Origin: Tausonia pullulans
Lineage: Eukaryota; Basidiomycota; Tremellomycetes; Cystofilobasidiales; Mrakiaceae
Length of the DNA: 64,000 nt
Reading direction: 5' to 3'
Assembly (NCBI GenBank): GCA_951802195.1
Contig: OX637621.1
Coordinates: 744,001-808,000 of the forward strand
Shown here: positions 20,523 through 33,490 of the stretch, one piece after another
How the letters are laid out: the number at the start of each line of letters is the position of its first letter
Position numbering within the stretch: position 1 is the stretch's first letter
Made by a program: the position numbers and the translations under genes
Notes under the pieces: generated by a model
What the model saw: only the letters and a program-made list of their open reading frames with translations
The model's database searches: none
What the model was told of the DNA's origin: nothing

Positions 20523-23500
20523 ATGACCTCGCGCGTCACCTCTCCTTCACCACCCTTGTCAGACCGCCCGCCTCTGTCAGCCAAGCTGTCGTCCTTGCCG
20601 TTGACCTCGCACGCCCGGGCGTCGACGTCCTACCGCCCGTCGTCGTCGTCATCGTCGGCGTCTTCGAACGCCGTCTCCCCCTCCGCTCGGCCACTCTCCT
20701 TTCTCTCAACGCATAAGCGCGAACCTGCAGGTCGGGTCTCCGCCGATCTCGCGTTGACCTCCCTTGGGAAGCACGACAGTGGTCTCGTCAGTGGTGTCGG
20801 CGGGCTCCTGCGGCGCGACTCGCGCGTCCACCACCACGTTCCTCCGCCGGCGTCATCGTCCAAGGCCGCTCGTGACTTTGAGCAGGCCCTTCAGGGGGAG
20901 GGCACCTTGCGACTGAGGACAGGCTCGGGTGCGTCGCATACGAGCGAGCATGTTCAGTCTTCGGGGGGGTCAAAGGGAGCGTCAACAATAAGGGGGATGG
21001 CGAGGGGAGCAGACGAGGACGAAACGGAGGAGCAGCTCGTTGAAGAGGACGACGACGATCACCTCGAGCACCAGGTTGTCGACGTCAAGTCACCCTCGAC
21101 GGTGTTGATAGCAGCAGCGTCTGCTCCTACGAACGCCGCGACGACGACTTTGAGCAGCACAGGACGCATCCCATCCGACGCGCCCCCTCCCCCTCCGTCG
21201 TCCTATTCAACAACCCCTGCCAGCTCCTCAAGCAGCGGCAGTGGCCGTCTCCGACCGGATTCACCGCAGGTCGTCCAGAGCTCGTCGCGACCCTCGTCAA
21301 CGGCGACCTCGGTGCGCTCCCTGACGCCCACAGGCGGAGCTGTCGATTCGACTTCATCCACAAAAACGACACCCTCACCCGCGTCGACGAAGCAGCAGAG
21401 CTTGACACCTCCTGGTTGGACGGATACGAACGAGCCGGATGGGGAGGAGGGCAGCCGGCGACCATCTGTTCTGCGAGCGGGCCGGACCGCGTCCACACCT
21501 GATTTCGGCCAGAAGGTGGGCATGAGTGCGCTGGGCTTGAATCTTCTTGGACTGACCCTTCTGCAAACAGAGCCGACGACAGCCCCCACCTCGAGGCACC
21601 CTCACAGCGAGCGAAGCTGGACCGATTGGATCATCCACTTCCTCCTCTCCCTTGGACGAGCGGTCGCCTCCAATCCCAGACAAGGACCGCCAACGACTGA
21701 TCGGCGCTGATAACTCCTCACGCTTCCCCGTCTTGAGTCCGCGTTCGGGCCACGAGTCGTTCGCAGATGGATGGGAGAAGGCGGATTACTCGACGGTCAG
21801 CGGGGGGATCATGGGCGGGAAGCCTTCGAACCCACCAGTGCTTGTCGAGCGCGACGGCTTCAACAAGGTGTGCGGTTGTGATGGCTGCCATTGCTGAGCT
21901 CGAGGTCATAATTCAAGCTGACACGCATTAACGTCGAATCCAGAGCATGCGCCTCAAGGCCAAGAACGCGCTCAGCAAGATGTTCTCCTCCACGCCCCTG
22001 AAGCCGCGCCAGCTGGCACCTTCCTCTTCTCTGAGCGCACCGCCTGTGCGGAGAGGGTTCCCTGCGTCAGTGTCCAACACCAACCTCCAAACCGTTGGTG
22101 GGTCTGCGACTTTCTCCTCTGCCTCTGCCTCCTCCTCGCGAAGACCGCTCGTAGCGAGCTCGGGTGAGCAGCATCCGCAGCTGCAACGGCCTCCGTCGCC
22201 CCAAAAGTTCGCGACCATCTCAAATGCCTCGAGGCAGCCCTTACCGGAACGCAGCCACACCGATCCCACCATCGTTCGAACCACTGGCCCCATGAAAAAC
22301 GAGACAGACCATAGGCCTGCAGCGCCATCGCCCAGGAAGAGGATGTCAAACTCGCTCCACCCGGGCCATGCGAGGAGGCGCAGTCTTTCCGTCGGAGGCA
22401 TGAGCGAGACGGCCGCTTGGGAGTCGGACGTTGAGGGCCTTCTTGACGGCATCATTGACGGCGATCAATCATCCCCGCGCAAGGCCGGCAACGGCGGAGC
22501 ATCGCCTAGGAAGGGCAGCGTTGGAGGAGAGGGTGGCCTTGGCAGTAGCAGCGGTATCCCGATCGCCCTCGGTCGGCAACTCACCTCGGCGAGTCCCACT
22601 GGCCCAATGTTTGAGACCACGCCTGGGAGCACCAAGCCTGAGCGGCCGAGGGAAGGAGAGTCATTCACAACCATCACGTCGGGCAAGAGTGGGCGGACTG
22701 TCGTTGGCGAGAAGCGGATCTCGCTCTCTCGACCTGTCACGCTCAAGGCAGCGGCTCCGCCTCCACCTCCGCCCGTGACGATGCCGCTCGTCGCTCGCTC
22801 CCTGTCCGCCACAAATGCGCCGACACTGGCTGAGGTCGACAATCTATCGTCGGAAGCGCCCTTCCCGCTGACGGCAGGGTCTTCAGCAGCCTCGCAGACC
22901 TCTCTTGCCTCCCCGCTCCTGATCTCGACGGGCGTGCGTCTCTCGCCGCGCCCCTCGCTGACCTCGTCCGGGGCCTCCTCCAATTCTATTCGTGGTGGCG
23001 CCCAGCCCTCCTCATCCTCCGTCGCAACCTCAGTGTCGTTCACCTCGTCCCCACCGACGTCCCCCCATCTCCGCACCATGCGACTCATCCCTCAAACGCC
23101 AGTCGCCACCAAACCTTCTTCCTCCACTACTTCCCTCACGACAAGGCCGTCCGTCTCAGATCTCCACCCGCAGCAGCAGACAATTCGGTTCGTCCCACCT
23201 TCGCCTTCACCGAGGGTTCAGCAGCTCCCCAATCCGAGGTCGTCTTCGCTCCGGACAACGAGCGTCAATCTCCTGGCCGTCAGCTCGGCGTCCCTCGGCG
23301 AGGGATTCGTCGATCAGCAGCGGCAGTCAGAGACATCGCATGTCTGCGGCCTCGGTCTAGCTGGTGTCGCCGAGTCGGCGTCAGCGGAGAAGGTAGCTGT
23401 ACCTTCTGGCAGTCTCCCCTCCAACTCGAATTGCGATGATAAGGTTGAGGAAATCGCCGTCGTCGGTGAGGTGCTCGGCGATTCGCTCGAGGAACAGGGT

Positions 23501-26357
23501 AAAGAGGCTGCGAGGAGGATCCTTGCGAATGACCAGACGTTCAAGCCTGTGGCGAAGAACCAGGTCTGTGAATGGCTCGGTGGAAGGTGAGCAAAGCACG
23601 CCATACGATTGGAGAGGCGCCACCGTCTGACTGACTTGACTTTTCCAGAGACGAGCTCAACCGGATTGCCGCAAGGTACTTTATGGCGGCCCTCGACCTC
23701 AAGGACCTCAAGCTCTACGATGCCTTTGCGTGAGTTGGTGGTCTCCTCGAGTCTAGCTGACGCATCCGCACTGACGCTGTTTCTCGCCAGCCTTCTTTGC
23801 TCAAAGATGCGGACGGCGGCCGAGTCCCAGCAGATGGACCGTGTTATCGAGGCATTTAGCAACCGATTCTTTGAGTGCAACCCAGACTGCGTCTATGGCT
23901 CTGCGAGTCAGTGATCAAGTCTCCAACGGACTGCTCAGACGAGAGAAACTGATACCTTCCGCTGTTCAGGCTATGTCCACTGCACGTGCTACTCCCTGCT
24001 CCTCCTCAATACCGATCTCCACATCGCCGAGCATGAGAAGTCCATGACCAAGCCTGAGTTCATCCATAACACCATGAACACTATCCGCGAGGAGCACGAT
24101 CGCCAGGTTCAATGCAAGGCCGAGAGCTCTCCGGCTTCTTCGACCATTTCCGTCCCCGCAGGCACGACCAAGACAACGGCGGCCGGTTCTGCACACTCAG
24201 CCACGATGGCCTCCACCACACCGGACAGCTCCTCGGTCTCGTCCGGCCGGGCCGCCAACGGCTTCTACGCCGCCTCGCCCAACATCGTCACCGCCGCGAG
24301 CGTGTCGGACGTCCAGCTCCCCAACAGCGGCAGCGTCGGCCTCCGATCGTCGACCTCCTCCATCGTCGACTCGCCGAAGCAGAATGTCCTCCGGCGGAGC
24401 GCAAGTCTCGCTGAATCACTCCGTGAGCGGCTCCACGACTCAATGCCCACGCTCGCGTCGAGCGTCTTTGGTGAGAACGCGAACAGTTCGTCTGTCACCG
24501 TCGACACGCCGCCCGGATCCACCACCGCTGTTGCTGGTGAAAACGCTAGTGTCCTCAGCGCTGAGGCCGCTACCGCTAGCGGCAAACCACACTTGGAGCG
24601 CTCTGTGGGCTCGTCGGCGAGCTTTGGGGCAGCCTCGTTCTCGCAGAGCTGGGTGCGCGAGATGGACATGACGTTGAGGGTGAGATTTCTCCACTTCTCC
24701 GGTTTCATCTCAGTCAAACTTATGAGCTCCTGTGCTCCCCTTCCAGGACATGTATGACGCTGTCAAGCGGAAAAAGATTGACACTAAGATCGAAATCGCC
24801 CCCGGCGCAACCTCAGGCGGGTCTTTTTCCCACTCGCTCGTCCCCGCTTCGCCTGCGTACGGAGGCCTGCTCCGGCGAGGCAGCCAACGGAGTGGGGGTG
24901 CCACGTTCAAAAGGTCGAGTGTCCATGGGATGGCGGATCTGTTCGGGCGGAGCAGCCTAGGGATCAAGGGTGGAAGGAACGCCTCAAGGGGAGGAGGATT
25001 TGCGCTGGAGCCGCTGCAGAGGAGTGCGAGTCCGTCGCCAAGTTACGCGCCTTCTCTTGCTGACGTAAGTATCGATTGCTGCTCATCCTCCTTCTCTTGC
25101 TGGAGTCGAGACTGACCATCCGCTGTAACCGCCAGACCGACTCTGGATCTATACGCGGTGTTTCGAGCACGGCAGCCCTCGGGTTCGCGCACAACCTTTC
25201 GCGGACGCTTATCAGGGAGGACGATGAGGAGTCAATCCGAAGTACGACCGACACAATGACGACGCTCGACGAGATTCCGGAGGCCGAGCTTGCTCTCGAT
25301 GGTGCCCCTTGGGCCAAGGAAGGGATCGTTGCTCGGAGGTACTATTACTCGGATGTTTTGCACGAGAAGAAGGCGCGCGACAAGAGCTGGAAAGAGGGCA
25401 TGTTCGCGGTCGTCTCGGATGGGTACCTCCGAACGTTCACCTTTGGTGACCAGCTCGGAAGTGGAGGAGGCGACTGGACGGCGAGTCGTGACAATCCTTA
25501 CCCCTCCTTATTGTCCTAATTCTGACTTCCTTCCTTTCCCTTCAGTCTAACGCCAAGCCCGAGGACTTGTACACTCTCAACAGTGCACTTGCTCACATTA
25601 TCCCTCGGCCGGGCTTCTCTCGCTCCCGGCCGTACGCGTTCGCGGTGACCTTCATCGACAACACACAGACGGCGTTCAGCGTTGGGACCGAGCAGCTCGC
25701 CGGCGAGTGGGTCGCAACGGTCAATTACTGGGCCGCCCGTCGGACCAAGCCCCCGCTCGTCGGTGGAGGCGTGGGTGGTGGCCTGGCGTTCGACTTTGGA
25801 TGGGGGGACCCGAGCCAAATGGAGGACGACTCGGTCGATACGAGGAGCGTGAGGAGTAGGACGATCTCGGGCGCTGGGATCCGGATCGCGGAGTGGAAGA
25901 ACCCGACGCTTGAGGCGGCCGCAAGGGCGAAAGACCCCAACAATCCGAACATCGTCAGCGAGCTTGCGGAGGAGGCTCAGCTCGTGAGCCTGAGGACGTA
26001 CAAGGACCACCTCACGCATGACCTCGCAGAGCATAGACAGATGCAGGCCAACCTCGTAAGTGGCTACCTCTCGCTCTCTCTCTCGCACTCGACCAATGCT
26101 GATGTGATCTCCTGCAGATCCCGCTCCGCAGGGTTAACGGCCAGCGGGCGCACGACAACTACGCCCGCAAGCTCGCGTACCTGACACGCGAGCTCCGGAA
26201 GTTCGATATCTACGTCGCCGCGCTCGAGGAGTCGCGCCAACTCCAACAGGAGCGAAGGCGCCGCGAGACGTGGGCCGCCGCGGAGCCGGAGGACGATGAC
26301 AGCGAGGTGGAGGTTGAGGGGTATCCGAATGGGGGCCCGGAGGAGGAGCAGAGGTAG
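20523..26357 (+). CDS. Arf guanine nucleotide exchange factor, EFA6/PSD/Yel1-like (Sec7 + PH)
   Basis: Ten exons (20523-21515, 21571-21867, 21944-23586, 23649-23729, 23791-23906, 23970-24679, 24747-25064, 25136-25480, 25546-26055, 26118-26357) give about 1,750 residues. The first 960 are disordered and Ser-rich. The Sec7 domain follows: VCEWLGGRDELNRIAARYFM, DLKDLKLYDAFALLCSKM, the catalytic block AAESQQMDRVIEAFSNRFFE with its conserved Glu, and YSLLLLNTDLH. A long Ser-rich insertion separates Sec7 from a PH domain (GIVARRYYYSDVLHEKKA, KSWKEGMFAVVSDGYL, YAFAVTFIDNTQTAFSV, GEWVATVNYWAA), and a coiled coil (YLTRELRKFD onward) closes the protein. Sec7-PH-coiled-coil order is that of EFA6/Yel1, which activate Arf at the plasma membrane and sites of polarity. 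The eighth intron appears to use a GC donor. It is convergent with the next gene, 401 bp apart. Confidence 0.9.
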
Positions 26358-26758
26358 CAGCGGTGGTCGCGTCGGCGAGGGTGTCGGCGGTGAGGTCTGA
26401 GTAGGGGCAGTCTCAATCAGTTTTCTGTCTCTTTATATCCGTTCCATTCATTCCCTTTTCGGCCAGGTTTTCTTCGGGCTCTATCTCATTTCGCTCTTTT
26501 CGCTTACGATCTTGATGTCCTCGGATCGAACAAAGTGGTGGACCAGAGAGTTCATTCGAGACGTCGCGACGAGGTTCTTGGGGAAGTGAGAGAGATGAAA
26601 GATGCAAGGAGCGGGGCCTGATGTAGAGTGTGAAGGGGAGGAAGAGAAGGAGGGGTGAAGTGGAGAGGGGCAAGGGCAAATCATGTACAGAGAGAAGGGT
26701 GAATGAGAAAGAAAACCAGATAGGAAAGGATGAGAATCATCTGATGGGGGGACAAGGA

Positions 26759-29700
26759 TCAGATGAGGTTTGGGCGGTTCCTCGCTGAAGTCGAAGCCGC
26801 CGTGCCGGTGGAGGGCCGGTGGCTATGGACGTTGGAACTCGGGGTGGGCAGTACAGCTGAGGGCATGCCCGCTTGGAGGAAGGAGAGAACTAGCGGAATG
26901 AGACTACGAATGAAAGAGAAGGGATAGCGTTAGCATTGGTTACAGAAGAAGTATCGCCGTTCTCGCTCAATCACCTGTTCTGCTCGCACAGGATGGCGAT
27001 CTCGCGCCCCGTCTGCGCCTTAAGGAACGGCGTCGCCGCCTGCTGCTCTGCCTCCCTCACTGCCGTCACCGGATCCACAGCCGTAGCCGCGGCCGCCCCA
27101 CGACCACCACTTGGCCTAGCGCGACCGAATGACGACTTCTGGCGGTTCTTCTCTCGCTCCTGCTCCAGCTGCGAGTCGAGCTCAGTCTCGGCCCGACCGG
27201 ATGTCCGCGCGTAGACAACACTTGAAGATGCCGAGCGGACGAGAGCAACCCCGCCAGGTCGGCTGGCCGAAACAACACCTTGACGTGTCGCGACTGCTCC
27301 ACCGGGTCTAGCTGCTCCTGCTCGCCTAGCATTCGCGCTCGCTAGGGATGCAGCACCAAAATCGCGCGACACGTTCGAGCCCGCCGCTAGGCCAGCCGCA
27401 GCCTCGGTGCTGGGAGGAATCAGCGCATCCCGGAGCACTTGAAGCGCAACCGTCGAGGCAGCCGCCTTGACGTGCGCGGGGACTGCGGCCGTCGAGGACG
27501 CCGCGGCGACTTTCTCCTGCTCGTAAGCGGCGACGCAGTACCGAATCTGGCTGTCGATGGCGGCGGCCCACTGCTGGCGGACCGTCTTGTGTTCGAAGCT
27601 GAAGAGGTACTTGCGCTTGATGCCACTCGGCTCACGGACGAACGACAGTTGAAAGCAGTGGCCGACGCGCATGAACATTCGCTCGACGATAAACGTCTTG
27701 GTTGCCGGGAGACTCGGGTAGAGCGCTGCGTTGGCCCCCGCGCGGGAGAACAGGAGTGTCTTCTGACCGAGGGAGGTACCTGTGACGGTGAAGCTGGCCG
27801 AATTGGTATTTGCGAAGCTCAGAACCGGAGGCGTGATAACGAGCCCAGCGCCGTGGAGTCGGATGGAGAAGTTGCGGTCCGGGACGGGGATCCGCAAGGT
27901 AACCGTTTCGCTTGGGATTTTGTAGGTCAGCCGCGAGGTGAGCTTGGCGGGCGTCTGTGTGACCTCACGGGCGACCTCGGCGACCTCAGTTGAGGTGAGG
28001 GCCTGAGAGAGCCGTTCGCGCTTGATCGAGTCGTAGATGGTGCCAAGGAGCTCGGCGCCGACTCGTCGCTCGCTGTCGCGAACATAGAAGGCTTGCGTGA
28101 AGTCGTCGGCGGTGATGGACGAGTTGGCGAATGCGAACGTTCCGAAACCGGAAGTGCCGGTCGTGGGGTTAAGAGCGTCCTGGAAAGGGGTTTGTGGAGA
28201 GGGAGAGGTCAGATGCTGGGCATCCACGAGAAACAGAACGCCGCGAAAAACTCACGTTGAGCTGGAGCGTCGCCAGCACAAGCCGAGTCGCGACATCACA
28301 GTCAAAGGAGACCTGGCTCTGGTTCGCAGCATGCCAGTGAGCGGCAAAGGCCTGGAGGAGCGTCTCGCTCGCGGTGACGTCGCTCGGCAGCCGGAGGGCG
28401 AGGAGGAAGATACGGAGGGCCTCGTCGATGCGGACACCACCGAAGGGAAAGCGGCCGACGAAGCCCTGGAGGAACGTCATGCTCGACCGACGCGAGAGAA
28501 AATCGCCAAGTTGGGCCTTGTCGAGCTCAGGTGTCTTGAAGAGCAGGGATGACACGTTATCCTCCTCGAGCGAGCTCTTGTCAACAAGATGCGCGACCGC
28601 GCCCGCTGGGTCCCGGGCGAACCGAGCGATGAACGACGCGACAATTGGGTGCTGCTTGGTCGGGGCGTCAGAGACTTCTAGGTTGCCCGTCGCGGCTCCT
28701 TCGTCCTCCTTGTTGTTTGTGAGTTTAAGCTTGTGAAGCTCGACGATGCTCTTGACGATGAACTTTTTTTCGAGCGAGGGGAGTTCGCCCTCGCCAAGGA
28801 TAGGTTTGGCAATGACGAGAAGATCGGTGAAGAGGAAGAGGAAACGGTCCTTCACCGTCTGCAGATGAAAAAGTCAGGGCCTGATTTGCACGAGACAAGT
28901 AGAACATGTCGGGCGAGAGGTCTCACGTTGTGGTTCACGACCTGAAGGATTGGGATATGAAGCAGCAGCTTCCTCGGCGGATCGTCCAGCTGCGACGGGC
29001 CTCCGACGGGCGCGGTCGAAAGAATCGAATTGAGACGGCCGAAAACGACAGAAGTCTTGGGCGGGAAGATTGTTGCCGATCCAGCGTCGGCAGGCATTGT
29101 CGCTGAGCCTCTCTCGTCGCTCTGCCAATCCTGGATGACAGAATCCCCTCGCTCGTCGAATCCTCCCTCCTCGGGCGACTTGAAACTTTCCACAAAGCGG
29201 GCCTGCGGCGAACCCTCGAAGAGCGGCGCCGCCACCGACGAGGACGCTTCGCTCCGGGCATCTGACCCAGAGCGATCCCCGAAGCTCGAATTTCGCTGGT
29301 GGTAAGGCGAAGGGACAACAACGGCTGCCGACTCAGAGAACTCCTCTGAGAGGAGAGCTTGGACGGCTCTGGGAATGGCGGGCTTGGGCTCCCCATCGCC
29401 AAGCGCGACAGAACCGGCGGTGACAGCAGCAGTAACAGCAGCAGTAACAGCAGCAACGACAGCGGCCTCCTGTGCGCTTTTGTTCGAGCTGGCGAGACTA
29501 GTAAGCCGCTCACGCCTGGGCGTGCCTTCCTCGGACGTCTCAGCGACTGTGGAGATCCTAGGGGGGCTCATGGCGTCGAACCGGTTGAGACCGGCGCCAA
29601 CCGAGGGCAATCGCGAGGGTGGGGTGTTGGACTCGGTGGACAGCATCGGTGGGGACGGCGAGGTCGGAAAGGAGTGCTGGACGGGAGAGCGGACGGCGAG

Positions 29701-32700
29701 CTCGCTGGTGGCGCCAACGGAGGAGCGTCGCACGGGGGAGGTTGAGGGAGCTGTTGACGTCCGAGGGCTAGTCGCGTTCGAGACAGGGGCCGAAACGCCG
29801 ACGGGGAAGAGACCGATGCCGACTGGTGGAGAGGGTAACGTGCCGTCGTCGAGCCGTTTCGTTGGATTAAGATCCGGGAGCGAAGGTCGGCTCTTGTCCA
29901 ACGACAGCGACGAGACCGATGAAGGCGAGGCGGGCGACTGCTTGCTCGCGCTCCCTAGGCCGCTGTTGGAAAATTTCTTGGCGAGCCACGACTTGCTCTT
30001 TGACGACTTGTCCTTCTCCGACGTCGGTGACGACGGCCGCGACGTCAAGTCAAAGTACGATTGTTGGCTTGGGGAGCCACCCTCGCCGAGCGCAGGCGAA
30101 TTAGGGAACGGCGAGCCGACAGTAACGGCGAGGCCCGGCGAGTCGACGCTTGCAGCAGCAGCCGCTCGGAGCTTGCGGTCCGCACGCTCCTGCTCGAGGC
30201 GCGCAATCCCGGGGAAGGCCATAAGCTTGGGGTCCATCGCATACTTGGTCTCGGACGGGCTCGCCGGGACCAGAGGCGAGCCAGGTCCGCCGCCGCCGAT
30301 GGAAAAACCAGGTGACTGTGGGAGGTAGGAGTGGGGCGAGCCGTCCCGTCCACGCTGCTGTTGCTGCGTGCTGACAGGGCTGAGAGCTACCACGTCATAT
30401 TGGCCAGGCTCGGAACCCCTTCTTCGCTCGTGAGATGAGCCCGACGAAGCGAACGACGTCGCTGATGCGGTCTTGGAGAGCGTGCGGCTCCCGACAGGCA
30501 GGTCGAGTGGCGTCTTCTCGGGGCTTCGAGTCAATGGAGACGTCGTCTGTTTGAGGCTTGGAGACGTCGTCTGCTTGAGGCCGACACCACCCGCAGGGGA
30601 CGACGTATGCGAGACCGACCCGGAGCGGGAGCGGCTGCCTCCTCCACCGGAACCGCCAGCGTTGAACGTGCCCTTAGAGATGATACGCTCGAGCTTGCCC
30701 GCGAGCGAATCAGCCTTGCGCGAATATCGCTCGTCCGTCGGGACTTCGCGATCAGCTGGGCCACCGACCTCCTCCCAGCTTTTTGAAGATATACGAATGA
30801 GAATCAGTCTTTTCCACCCTTGATGGTTGGTAAATGAGGACACGTCGACGCACCTCATCTCGCTCACGGCTCGGCTCTTCTGGGTCTCCCCCTCGGCGAG
30901 GATGCGTTCTCGACTCTGAATATGTAACTCTTTTTGCTGCCAGGTCCCATTTTGCTCGTGGACAGCTGCAGCCGGAAAGATGGACAGCATTGACGTCTCA
31001 TTCTGAGGAGACACCGCGTCCTGGGACTGAAGTGAAGACGGGAACTGGCCCTGCAAAGGCAAGGGGGCTGTAGACGGACAAAACAAATCAGTCTAAGCGA
31101 AAGAGGGATAGATACGTAGAGCGGCACACGCACTAGTCTGGTTGTCCTCATTGTAACTCTCGTCAACATGATAGCTCCCTTCATCGAGTCGAGGCATGTC
31201 TCGACCGCCCCGATTGTCTTTCATAGGGCTCTGCATCCAGCTCGACTCCCGACTCCCGTCCGTCCCAGCCCCACCGCCCGAGATACTGGCTGGGAAGCTG
31301 TCGAGCCGGATGCGCTGCTGCTCCTCGCCGGTTCCCCCATCGTGAGAGTCTGTTGATGAGGGGCCGGGAGGAAGGATAGGGATCGAGGGGGAAAAGCTAT
31401 CACCGCCGCTTGGCGTGTCTGGTGTATCGACGGGGGCTTGGTTCTCTCTGAAAGACGTTCGAGGGGGGGTTTGGAACGCAGCGCCTGAGGATGACACCGG
31501 GTCAAAAGGCAAGGGAGCATCACCGCCCATTGGCGGAGGGGACGACCCCGCCTCAGAGGATAGCAGCGACGTCGGGACGCCGCTAGTCCTGCCAGCCATG
31601 GGAGGCATGGGACTAATTGTCCCGACGGTCCTTCCTGAGTTGGTCCTCCGCAAATGTTCGGCGAATTCGAACGCGTCGACGTGGCCGTCCTCCGTCGAGC
31701 CACCGTGGCCAGCGGCGCTGCTGGCGCCCCAGCCGGCTCCACCTAAGAGCGTGTGGTCACGCGTTGAACCGGAAGCAGCGGATGAGGCAAACGAGAGCCG
31801 GTCGGTTCGAAGTTGTGAGAGCGAGGAGAAGTTGACGTGGGGGGAGGATTGGATGGAGGATGCCGCCGAGGTCATCGTGGGTTCGATAGGGTCGGTCGAG
31901 GGATCATAGATAGAAAAATGGCCTTGGTGGAGGATCTCCTGAGAATCTTCGTCCGAATGATCGTGGTGGGACGACGCGACGAAGGGCGCTAGTGGAGGCG
32001 CGAGCCAACCACTGCCCGATGCCGACACCGACGATGAGGACGACGAGGAAGCTCCGATCTTATTTTGGAGGTTGTTGCTATTTCCCGCTGCCTGGAACTC
32101 AGTGTCCAGGCCGGCGGCCACAACGACACTGCCAGCTCCTGGCTTGCTCGGGCTTGCGACACGGTTGCCGAGTCGAAGCATCATCTTGCGTCCAACGACA
32201 CTCCGTCGCTCCTCTCCGTCCCCTCCACCAACTGTGTGGCTCCTTCTTAATCTCGGCCTCCCGGTGGCAGGGGGTGAGCCTTCGCTAGCACCATCGCTCT
32301 CATCCTCATTCTCAATGTCGACGCGCCGGACAGACGTCGACCTCAAGATCGTTGGCGGTGGCAGTGGGATGGGCATAGTCGGGACTGCACCTCCCGTGAG
32401 CTTGGACAAGGCCGTCATCCGAGCGGCGGCCGAATTGGACCGCTGGAGGAGGTGCCGAGACTGGATGTGCTGCAACGAGGGAACCTGCGGAAACAGACGA
32501 GGAGGGTCCGAGGTCGTCGCGAGCAAGCTCGAGGAGACCGATCGATTGAGAAGCATCGGCAACGAGGGGCTTGAGTTAGACGACGTGATCGGGGTGTCGC
32601 CTGGGAGATCTTGATCTGTCTGCTCTGCAGCAGCAGCAGCGGCCGACGAGTCATCGAAGGTCGGCGGCGGGCCGATGCTGTCCCTCGCGCTCGGGTCGTG

Positions 32701-32991
32701 CGAGAACCATGAGGCGACTGCGTCTTGGCCTTCAGCAGAAGTGGGAGCCGTCGTAGGGCCCGTCCGGCCGCGGGAGATGCTTGGCGTTGCGCTCTCGTAA
32801 GGGCTCGCCGTGAGGGAGGATGACGTTGTCGACGCAGATTGGGAAGGCTCGCCGGGGGCTGGAGGAGGGACGGTGAGGCCCGCGGCTGAGGGTCGTCGGC
32901 CGTTGACTCTCGGCAGGCTGGCGGCCCGCTTAAGACGGGCGATGGACTGGGCCCGTACGACGGCGGCGTCCGGTGGAGCGGCGTCGGCCAT
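26759..32991 (-). CDS. diverged Sec7-domain protein (Syt1/IQSEC-like) with PH domain
   Basis: Six exons (32991-31134, 31067-30854, 30778-28927, 28858-28256, 28179-26975, 26903-26759) give about 1,958 residues. The first 1,280 are mostly disordered; RAQSIARLKRAASLPR near the N-terminus is a basic helix. An ordered segment around VVNHNTVKDRFLFLFTDLLV resembles part of a PH fold and precedes the Sec7 domain: FLQGFVGRFPFGGVRIDEAL, FLLALRLPSDVTASETLLQA, LVLATLQLNDALNP, AFYVRDSERRVGAELL. A second PH-like region follows (SLGQKTLLFSRAG to KRKYLFSFEHKTVRQQWAAA). The usual catalytic Glu of the RLPGEAQ loop is Asp here (near residue 1468), and LNTDLH is replaced by LNDALN. The last exon was found by a CTAAC branch site and TTCGTAG acceptor and completes the block SLIPLVLSFLQ. 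Confidence 0.85.
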
Positions 32992-33490
32992 CCGACGAGA
33001 AGGTGGGCGGGTGATGCAAGGACGAAGGTGCTGAGATCTTCGGAAGGGAGGCGGGCAGACCAGGGAGGAGAAGGGGTGGGAGGGCAAGCTGTCAGCGACC
33101 AACGCGGCGAGACATTACAGTGGAGGTTGCCCCACTGACCAGATACGGAGTGAGGTATGCAGGGGATGGCGTGTATGCGGGCGTTTATGCGTATTGAGAG
33201 TTTTGGTGGTGGTTGGAAGGGAGGCGTCGAGTCGAGAACGCACCCGGCGAGGCCCGTCACACGGATCCGGGTCCCCCTTTGTCTCGCCCAGCACATGATT
33301 ATGCCGAAGCTCGTTCTCATGAGATTCATCTCTAGCTCCCGCTGTGGATGCCGCACTATTGCTTGCTGAAAATCTGAGAGGATCGACGATCAGTCAACAC
33401 CACTGCCGTCGTCAGGCGACGTTCCCGCGTTCATCCTACTAGCCACGCGTGGCGCCTCTCTCTCAGTCTCTTCCAACCTTCAGTCTCACC
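32992..33490. other. divergent promoter (Sec7 gene / FHA gene)
   Basis: A 499 bp region between two genes transcribed apart, with pyrimidine-rich tracts near both starts. No RNA gene or extra exon is evident. Confidence 0.45.
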
